Below are positions 55,910 through 64,000 of a DNA stretch of 64,000 nt, in pieces. The stretch comes from Sympetrum striolatum (taxonomy: Eukaryota; Arthropoda; Insecta; Odonata; Libellulidae), in NCBI GenBank assembly GCA_947579665.1, contig CANPUZ010000032.1:124001-188000 (forward strand), written 5' to 3'. Position 1 is the stretch's first letter. Each line of letters begins with the position of its first letter. Both the position numbers and the translations under genes were made by a program. The notes under the pieces are model-generated. The model was given only the letters and a program-made list of their open reading frames with translations, was not told the origin of the DNA and ran no database searches.

Positions 55910-56940
55910 ACGAAAAATTCAGGTCAATGTGCAAGACTATAAGCATTAAATTTTGTAAACATTTTGTTATAAAACATGGACGTATGGACTCTAACTGTTA
56001 TAATTCTACGGTCGACTTTTGCTAAGCAAAATAATCCTTAAGTAAGAGCCTTATTTACCGCAAAACGTGAGTTTTCCTTCTTTGATCTTAACCAATAGCA
56101 CAATTTAGTTTTACTATTAAAGGATACATAGAGAGGCCTCTTTCAGTAAACCGAAAAAGTTGCATTTAAAGTATATGAACCAATGGCCAGAACAATGAGG
56201 GCGACAAATGAGGTAAAACCCCTTATATTGACATTTTTATGACTCTCTTTTAAGCGGAAAATTTACTCAAATATTTTTAAAATTTATTTTAAATTTCTTG
56301 TGATGTATGTATTTTTAGGTATGTTTTATTGATGTAGATTGTATATTAAATCGCATGTAATTGGGGTTTTCCTGTTTGCGGTAAATAAAATATTATATTA
56401 TTATTAAAAACATATCGAAAAGATTAGATACAATGAAAATTAAGATTTTTCATGAGACATTCTTTGAATTATTTAAACGTTTCTTGTAAGGAGTATATTA
56501 TTCAAAATATCTTATCACCTCCAGAGTTTGCTAATCAACATCAAGGATGTAGATATTCAGAATGATTTGAGTGCTTGAAAGGAAAACAACTAACTATTAC
56601 ACATTTACTCTGTTACGATATTGATACATTTGGCATGAACTATATATTTAATGCTTTCATAAAGATCGACTGATTTTTAGGTTGCGATTTTATAAATTGT
56701 AAAGATATTTAAAGCAACGAAATATCATACCATAAAACAACAATGTATCAATTGAAATTAGCTTTATTTACAAACATTTAAAAATTTGTTAAGCATTTAG
56801 TTTGAAACTGCAGTTGATTGACACATTCTCGGAAGTTTTGCACTACAACTTTTATTACAGAGTTCAACGAAAAATGTTTCATGCTAATCCACTTCTTATT
56901 TCATTCACTATAAATAAAATATTCATAAATATATACAGGG
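55910..56940. other. No recognisable feature
   Basis: AT-rich interval; no protein similarity seen. Confidence 0.55.
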
Positions 56941-56955
56941 ACGGGGGGGATATAT

Positions 56956-57049
56956 ATGGGGACCATATATACAGTCATATATGCAGAGGATATATATATT
57001 CTGTGCTGTATATATCTTCTGCATATATGACTGTATATATCGTCCCCAT
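56956..57049. repeat. 41-bp-arm hairpin
   Basis: ATGGGGACCATATATACAGT.. (56956-56996) and its near-exact inverse ..ACTGTATATATCGTCCCCAT (57009-57049) pair with two mismatches around a 12-bp loop. The right arm runs directly into the RTE-leader-like sequence at 57045, as if the arm were copied from the element's first bases. Confidence 0.82.
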
Positions 57050-57185
57050 GGACCACCACCTTACCGTGGTGGGGAGGTTTGTGTGCTTCAGTACATGCTG
57101 GTGGGAGCTCAGACTCCTGGTAGAGTCCCCCAAGCCAGACAGGTCAATGGGTAGGAGCCAGACAAAGAATGGCACCTGGTCCTCC
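57040..57185 (+). mobile_element. RTE-like LINE leader fragment
   Basis: GGACCACCACCTTACCGTGG, TGGGGAGGTTTGTGTGCTTC, TGCTGGTGGGAGCTCAGACT, CCTGGTAGAGTCCCCCAAGC and GGGTAGGAGCCAGACAAAGA are in an order I associate, from memory, with the 5' region of RTE-group LINEs in invertebrates. Nothing of the endonuclease or RT follows. The region's open frame (ending about 57257) is not otherwise supported. Confidence 0.42.
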
Positions 57186-57259
57186 CTGCAGAGGATTATG
57201 CATAGGGCCTATCTTGTTAGGCTTTTTAGCAGGTGGCTATGGGATATTTTAGTATAATC

Positions 57260-57824
57260 AATCAAAGACATTATGGAGGAATGCAAAACGCAGTGAACTA
57301 TGTATCGAAACAATTTTCGTTGAAACAGTTGTAAATTGTTTATAATATCTGTGTTCCTGCGTTTATTTGCCACTTAAAGTAGTTAATAACTGCAGACCAG
57401 GTGGTGTTGAGCTGCTTTATAAGATGGAAAGAGTGAGGAACATTGCAGAGAAAGGCAAAACTCAGGAATGGGTTGTAGAGACAGGTGATGGCATTCTGTG
57501 AAAAAAAGATTTGAAAGATGATGGAAATTACCTCAGTAAACACTAAAGTCAAGAAATTTCCTTGTCTTACCTCAGCTATTTGAATTGAGTAATTCCACCG
57601 ATAACGCTACTTGTGTGAGATGCATGCTTCGCGTGGGTTTTATAGTTCTGCAGTCAATGTGGAGTACTTTTCCAGATTAGAGGTAGCAAATACAGTTAAG
57701 TGCGGTGATATTTCCAAAAATTTGTAGTTTCATTTAAGGTAATTTGTCTTTGTTTTCAGTGTTCTCCAAAACATTTATGTTCAATTTCAGAGGGTAAACT
57801 ACTAAACAGAGGGGCAACTGGATA
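57260..57824. other. No recognisable feature
   Basis: Unassigned sequence upstream of the P-like fragment; TTGTTTTCAG at 57752-57761 and TTCAATTTCAG at 57781-57791 are acceptor-like. Confidence 0.4.
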
Positions 57825-58232
57825 ATGTATGCAGTTTGTTTGAGCATCCAATGGACCCAAACAAATGTTTTTGCTTTTGCAGATAGCCTACATCTGATAA
57901 AAAATATTCGCAACAGATTACTCAGCTGTAAAGGGTTTAACCTAGAGGGCTCACGTCAATTCATCGAGGTGTTATGCTTTTTTGACGTAGTTCGGAAGCG
58001 GCCGTCAGTCAGCGCAGTTGCTCCTGCTTCCATCCGAGGCGGGCATTTAAATCAGATCCATGCGCTGCAATCCGGGCTTTTTAAGACAATTTCATGGAAA
58101 TTCAAGGGTCTATGTTTACATAAGAGCCCTAAAAGCCGCCTTTCGGTGTGTGGCAAGGAATGCAAGCATCATGACTCTCCTTCCCGTATCGGTTACTTTC
58201 GCGTGTCGTTTGCGTATGGAATTAATTCTTGA
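57825..58232 (+). pseudogene. P-element/THAP9-like transposase fragment
   Basis: The frame reads VFAFADSLHLIKNIRNRLLS followed by CKGFNLEG. D/SLHLIKNIRNRLL matches the P-element family block (usual form DTVHLLKNIRNNLL..K.FVFPEF), which contains a catalytic Asp of the RNase H-like core and precedes the GTP-binding insertion. The rest of the frame (PASIRGGHLNQIHALQSG..) is not clearly alignable. P-type transposases cut and paste with GTP as cofactor. No THAP domain or TIR is close; the THAP-like exon at 32.7 kb is 25 kb away. Confidence 0.5.
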
Positions 58233-58309
58233 ATTGATTCGTTCTAGTATCTATTTTCCTGATCTTCCTCGCCGTATAAATAATAAAAATAACAAGGGAG
58301 TCTAATTAT

Positions 58310-60295
58310 ATCCCCTACGTTTTCTGAGAACGTACTTTATGAGAACGTATATAGTAAATGCATCCTTCGTATTATTATTATACGGTGTCTGCATGGCGTC
58401 ATATCTTCGAAAGTGTTTTTGGTGACCTATCTTAACACATTTTCGGCCGAAGTTGCGAAAACGTGACATTGTTGTTTTAAATATGTAAATAAATATTAAG
58501 TAAGTAATCGCTGATGATTATTGTTTTTCTAAAGAATTATTTAAATGTCTGTTTTCTATCATCTATATCTCTAATCAGAATAATATCCATTAAATGCCTT
58601 ACATTCCTTATTCTGGAATAGAAAGATGCATTTCTCATTTAATTTGAAGGCTGAACTTAACGTTTTCGCAACTTTGGTGGGACAGGGTCCGCAAATGCAG
58701 AATTCGGATCGCGTGCTATAATAGTAACTTAGCTCAGAAAACTATATGCGCAGTATAAAAATGACCCCTATACAATGTGATGAATTGTAATAAGGCTGTA
58801 TTCTAAATACGAAGGTTTTTACCGCATTGATAATGTGATAAGGGGGATTTTTGGGAATTAGGAACGGAGGTCTTTCGATTGATTACGTATTGCCAATGCT
58901 ACTCCTAACTTCTTTTGGTCGGAGTGCTTCCCTCTTTGTTTCCTCCACTATTTATTTTTCTTGTCGCAACCAGCATTAGCGTTGGTGAGCCGTGGTCAAT
59001 CGTACGTCAAAATGATGTACATCGTTTTGTTATTTAGAAGATAACAATTGCCTTACTATGGCGACTCGACCGCTCAGCATCCACTCTCGTCAACATTTCA
59101 CCCTCAAAAGACTCCGAGACAAGTAAGTGCCTTAGAGAGAGTTTAGGGATAAGAGGAGAAATAACAAATGCTGCAGGTTTGAGCTATGGATCAACCATGG
59201 CTGAAGACAAATGAAAACAAGGCAAAAGCAATAGTCACAAAAACTGGTTTGATAAAAAAATAATTAACAAATGCATACTGGAGCACGATTCTTTCGCTAT
59301 CACTTGGAAAAAGAAAGAACTGACGAAGAAAATATTGACGAAAATGTTATTGTGGGAAAAACATCAACGATAACATCGCTGGGACTTCATTGATCAATCG
59401 CAGTTCTGGTGTAATGTTTTCGTCCGCTGGCGAAACTGAAGATAGGCTACAGTATCTCTGATACCTACTCATCTCCATTCACGAAAATCACAAATTATAT
59501 CACAAAACACACCCAAAGAACATCGGGGTTTTTCTCCGCAGTCTTTCATCTGGGGTTACTTCTGAATCCTCTGGCGAAGGAAAAATATGCTAATCCATCA
59601 ATACATTTATCCCCGGAAACTTTACATTCCATATTACAGTTACACATGTGCCAAAATATCCCGATTCTCGATATGTAAAATCTCGAAAAGTACGTCAGAT
59701 AAATTTCCAGAAATCCAAGCATTACCTTATTATGGAAAAATCGTTGAAAAAAAGGGTCGGAAGGAGACCAACGGTCGACAGCAGTGGGGAGTGAGTGGTA
59801 AGGGATGTATGTTCGTGAGGGTGTAATTATATTGTTTGTGTTGTATTATTTCGAGTTGCTCCAAGTAGTTCATATGTTTCTTTACCCAGGGAATATGTTT
59901 TACGATGTATCGGAAATTTTACTTCATATTATAATATTATCAAATAATTTTAATACATTTACAAAGGTATTTGTTTGTTTAGTATAGCCCTTGATCTGTT
60001 TGCTGGCGGAACTTCGAATCGAGGAGACTCTCATCTGAATTGAGTGACGATGAGAGAGAGGATGAATTTGAGAGGAGTTTAATCGTTATCTTTGTTTTTT
60101 CTGAGGAAAAGAGCTGACCACTTGTTTAGACCAAAGATGCTAGGGAAACTCCAGAGTGTTTACGTCCAACATAAACGAGTAGGGTGAGGCATAAGAGAGC
60201 ATTGGGACTGTTTACATTTCAGATGCACAGGAGAGAGATTCATGATGAGATGGATCTAATTCCGAAAGCGATAATGAATGTATACCACATTCAAG
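58310..60295. other. Unassigned interval with a candidate first exon
   Basis: At 59058-59122 an ATG opens MATRPLSIHSRQHFTLKRLR and reaches CGAGACAA|GTAAGTG, a strong donor, within a short GC-richer stretch (58910-59125). No downstream exon could be paired with it. The rest, to the LINE at 60.4 kb, is AT-rich. Confidence 0.25.
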
Positions 60296-60424
60296 TGTGA
60301 TTGAAATTGATTGAGAAGTGCGAAAAATCGATGATCGGCATTTTTCGTGAAATTTGGTCAACTTTGACTTTGGAAGATTTCATTCAAAATTGGAAGAGGA
60401 AATCATCAGAACCTGTTCAATATC

Positions 60425-62996
60425 CCATATCAATTGGTCCCATAATTCTGGTGGGGGACTTTAATTTGTCTATATCCTGGGATTCCCCCACCACCGGTGC
60501 ACCACAAAGCTCATTGGATAGCTTTTTCCTTGACCATTTTGTCTCTGCTCTAGGGTTAGCCCAGTTCAACTCACATCCAACGCGAAACTTGGCAACTCTG
60601 GATTACTGCATTTCTTCTTTCTCCCCCGAAAATATCACGCCTTCCAGGAACATTTTTGACTCCGACCATCAGTCCCTCGATGTGTCCTTCCGTTTGCCAA
60701 GCAGTAAAAGTAACCGCAAGAGTCCACCCCCACCAAGACCCTTCCACATCTGGTCGAAAGTTCGATGGGAGGAGGACAACCGTGCCCTCCATCTGATGCC
60801 TTGGCGTGTGTTAAGTTCCCTCCCGATTGATGACGCTATCGATTTCTTATGACATTATCATCTCCTGCATGAGACAGTTTTTACCTTTGAAGACACCTAA
60901 TCGAAGAAGTTTCCAGTTTGGTACATGCCGGATACTATTCTCACTCTATTAAATAAAAAACGTGCCTCGTATTTGAGGGCTTCTCACTCAAATAAAGAAA
61001 CAAAAACTTCCTTCAGCAATCTAAGGCGTCTAGCTAAATCATTAATTCGTCGTGATTGCTCAAATTACGTTCAATCAATGTCCCCTTCATTAACAACAAA
61101 TCCACGCAAATTCTGGGGCATGGTTAACACCCGTCGGAAATTTACTCGTATTCCAAGTGCTCTGACTTACAATGGCAATGAAGTGAGTGAAAGCGAAATA
61201 TCTAGTGCTTTCCTTAACTTTTTCTCTGGCTCTACTGTGCGATCATCGGGACCAGCCGGTGATTGCGATCTTTCCCCTGTTTGCAGTCATTCAATATCAT
61301 CTATTCAAACAACTCCTGAAGAAGTGCTGAATTTCCTGGAGAGGATTTCACCGCACCGATCACCTGGTCCTGATGGGATACATCCTATATTCATAAAACA
61401 TTGTGCGCTCTCCCTCAGTATCCCACTATAACTAATTTTAAACCGTTGTTTTGCCCAAGGTCAATATCCAAAACAATGGAAATATGCTAATGTTACGCCG
61501 ATACACAAATCAGGTTCTAGATCAAATGTTTTAAACTATCGTCCCATCTCTATTCTACCTATATTTTCCTTGGTCTGCGAAAAAATAATACTTAATCGTT
61601 TATTTTACTTGACTTCTCCCTATCTGTCAGCTAATCAGCATGGATTCTTACCACATCGGTCGTCATTAACTAACCTCGCTATTTTTCAAAGTCACGCTGT
61701 TAGCTCAATTATAAATAAATCCCAGTTAGACTCCGTATTCTTAGACTTCTCAAAAGCATTCGATTCTGTAGATCACACCCTCCTCCTTTGTAAATTAGAA
61801 CACCGCTTTGGAATTAATGGTAACTTTCTGACTCTGATAAACAATTATCTTACACATCGTACTCAATCAGTTTAAATTGACAGGATTAAATCTGAATGGT
61901 CGGTAATATCTTCGGGAGTTCCTCAAGGCAGTGTGCTCGGCCCATATCTTTTTACGCTATACATAGATGATCTATCTACACTCTTTCATTCTCCTAAAAT
62001 CAATTCTTTGCCCTTTGCAGATGACTGCAAATTATTAAGTAAAATTGATAGCATTGACGACTGCTACCATTTCCAGCAAGCATTAGATGAAGCAAATAAA
62101 TGGTGTGAAAAGTGGAGACTACATCTAAATCCCCAGAAATGCTCTGTAATGTCTATTTCCTTACGCAAGTCCCCTCTAGATTTTGTTTGTACCTTAAACT
62201 CTACTCCTCTGAAAAGAGTCAACTCACAGAAAGACTTAGGAATTTTAGTTGATTCTAAGTTAAATTTTAATGACCATATCCAGGCTGTCAGAAGAAAGGC
62301 ATTTTCGCTATTAGGGATTGTATATCGATTTACCGAAATGAAGAACCCAAATTCTCTTAGATTGTACTTCACTACCATTGTAATCCCGGTCATTACTTAT
62401 TGCTCCCCTATCTGGTCCATGTCAGCCATTACTAATATTGCCTCCCTCAATCAAATCTTTAATTTTTTTGCTTTTATCGTTAAATCTCGTGTTCCCCATC
62501 TACGAAATACCAATACAGAGACAGTCTTAAAATACCTTTCCCTAAGATCCCTAAAACAAACTTTAATCAAGGCCGATCTCTCATTAATATTTAATATAAT
62601 TAACTCCCGCATTGATTCCCCTGAACTAGTTTCCTTATTTAGTTACCATGTTCCACCTAGAGCGACTAGACTAACTCCTCTTCTCCATGTTCCTTCATTT
62701 AGATTGTCCCTTGCTCAACGTTCCCTGCTTTATAGACTTCCAAACCTTTTGAATTCCCTCCATAGACCCCTTCAGTCTGTCGCTTGACGCATTCTTAAAT
62801 TCTGTAAATTCCTGTAAATAATTTTCCTGCTTTGGTCGTATTCTGTATATATATATGATATTCTTAGTTTCATTTGTTCAATTTTTATTTCGTATAATCT
62901 TGTATATTTATTTTAAATTTGTTATGTTAAGTGCATTCACTGTAAAATGGTTTCAGAACTGTATGTGAATCTTTGAATAAATAAATAAATAAATAA
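60425..62996 (+). mobile_element. 5'-truncated Jockey/CR1-type LINE (2.6 kb)
   Basis: The element begins inside the endonuclease domain at about 60425 and ends in an AATA repeat tail, (AATA)5 then AAAATG, at about 62975-62996, a common non-LTR tail type. The loss of the 5' side is typical of target-primed reverse transcription that stopped early. I found no clear target duplication. It is the least decayed element in the window, and its sequence is distinct from the TCTAAA-LINE family, which has a different 3' UTR and tail. Confidence 0.9.
60430..62787 (+). pseudogene. LINE ORF2: endonuclease C-terminus plus reverse transcriptase
   Basis: Endonuclease end: IILVGDFNLSISW, TLDYCISS, SDHQSLDV. 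Linker: KFPVWYMPDTILTLL. RT in order: [73 protein letters not shown] (motif A); SSGVPQGSVLGPYLFTLYID (motif B); LPFADDCKLL (motif C with both Asp); KDLGILVDSKLNFNDH; then the thumb region to the stop at 62785. From 60925 to 62787 a single frame holds only two stops (TAA at 61429 and 61873). Near 60845-60900 stops at 60850 and about 60898 flank a stretch that reads better in another frame, so two compensating indels are likely. ORF2 proteins nick the target and reverse-transcribe LINE RNA in place; this copy is inactive but young. Confidence 0.92.
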
Positions 62997-62999
62997 AAA

Positions 63000-63915
63000 T
63001 GTGTGGCATAAGAATGTAAGAAGGAAGATAATTGTGAAAGAATAGTATGAAGTATGCCATATTGCTTACATCGCTTGTAGTCTACGTTCTTCTCCTCCAA
63101 ATTTTCAGTGATAAACATTGAAGAGCTTTTCAGCATCAATCTAAGGTTGAAATACCATAAAGAACCATGGGTCAAGTAACAGAGGAAAAATAATACTACT
63201 AAGTTAGATACAGATTCAACTTTTACTACAAAAGTGATATGTATTCCAATGTTGCACAAATGGTGAAATAGTTGCCATCACTCAAACCAAATTTGGGGCA
63301 AACTTTGGTAATCATTTCTTACTTAATGAAATTTACTACATGTTAATGTATTTTTTATTTCTCAAAGCATGCATGACTAGGAAATAGTTGTCTATATTAT
63401 GATTTCTACTACTTGACATATGATTTAGAAGTTAGTTGTATCATTGTTATGTTTTGTTATGTTAGCTTAATAAGCGATCTTGGAAGATAAATTTATGTGT
63501 CTCTGTGTATGGCCATTCCCTACCTACTTGTAGAGATGAACTTCTTTACTCAAGGTTACATAATGTTTCAGATTAACCGTACAGACTGAATTGGATTTTG
63601 ACAAAATCTATCAAAATAGAGATGTCTCACTGTATGAGAAATGGCTGATGTATTTGGAGGATTCTAACTTTATACCCCTAAGTTTTTAAAGACCCTCAAT
63701 CAAGAAAACTTGAGTCTCCAGATGGACAACAAAGTAGTATCAATATGTGAATTACTGTCATATGCTTACAGTTCACTACATTGGTTCTATTATTTTCTAC
63801 TTTGTAGATGTTATATATAGCTCTATACTACTTTTCTTTTTCAGATAATTCAGCTACATTAATTCTTTTGCGTGCTGCATTACCATCACCATCCAGAATT
63901 AAGATTAAGGCACCA
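63000..63915. other. No recognisable feature
   Basis: AT-rich flank downstream of the LINE. A minus-strand frame (62927-63259) overlaps the LINE tail and shows no similarity. Confidence 0.5.
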
Positions 63916-64000
63916 GAAAATGAAAACTTTCCTGGGAGCCCTACATAACGTTTCTATGCATATAATTATTATTTTTAATTTACATAAATAACTTGCCAAA
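63916..64000 (+). pseudogene. RT fragment, second copy (runs off the window)
   Basis: GAAAACTTTCCTGGGAGCCC, TACATAACGTT and ATTTACATAAATAACTTGCC repeat 33206-33284 almost base for base. In LINE RTs this stretch encodes PQGSVLGPLLFLIYINDLP; here, as at 33.2 kb, it is interrupted and degenerate. The window ends inside it. Confidence 0.6.

Noticed and set aside
60301..60430. LINE start at the first ATG (60301)
   Set aside because: The codons before IGPIILVGDFN do not resemble endonuclease and share sequence with a non-coding repeat at 25.8 kb, so truncation at about 60425 is more likely.

Overview
The window looks like AT-rich, intron-bearing eukaryotic DNA, most likely from an arthropod. I base this on the mix of transposon families (piggyBac, Harbinger, Helitron, P-like, hAT, Tc1/mariner MITE, CR1/Jockey and RTE LINEs, a possible Penelope-like element, tRNA-derived SINEs), the short GT-AG intron-like segments, and the absence of bacterial operons. 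I cannot name the species. No intact host protein gene is recognisable. Nearly every assignable segment is a decayed transposon.

0-13 kb: a Harbinger 5' end (TIR plus transposase N-terminus); a complete 2.84-kb piggyBac copy with TIRs and TTAA duplications but a broken transposase; a short Helitron helicase remnant; the 3' part of a second, unrelated piggyBac; a possible Penelope-like RT tail; then a nest of LINE 3' end, unclassified repeat, hAT C-terminus and a Jockey-type RT on the other strand.

13-28 kb: mostly featureless AT-rich DNA. It holds a decayed RT, a 44-codon frame that reads as a small secreted cationic peptide, two 3' ends of the LINE family called 'TCTAAA-LINE' here, and an RTE C-terminal remnant.

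28-40 kb: a 320-bp dimeric tandem array with tRNA B-box-like boxes in every monomer; further LINE ends; a THAP-like first-exon candidate; paired dispersed repeats; several RT fragments. One RT fragment is split by a 162-bp insertion that carries a perfect 50-bp inverted repeat and a perfect 13-bp target duplication. A tRNA-like SINE head follows.

40-50 kb: sparse DNA, then a 2.1-kb Helitron helicase block on the minus strand, itself hit by an 81-bp LINE fragment, then a nested tandem repeat (two 1062-bp units, each with two 317-bp sub-repeats and a TG microsatellite).

50-64 kb: three SINE heads, a 77-bp Tc1/mariner-type MITE, two GC-rich segments resembling RTE leaders, a 41-bp-arm hairpin, a P-element-like fragment, a good internal-exon candidate at 52.53 kb, and the best preserved element: a 2.6-kb 5'-truncated Jockey/CR1-type LINE with nearly all RT motifs. 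The window ends inside another RT fragment whose sequence matches one at 33.2 kb.

The features do not form a pathway. Together they record layered transposition: LINE in Helitron, foldback in LINE, LINE next to hAT. The items most worth following are the foldback retro-insertion (36.4 kb), the B-box array (28.6 kb), the nested tandem repeat (47.3 kb), and the candidate host exons and peptide (17.06, 32.70, 52.53, 59.06 kb).
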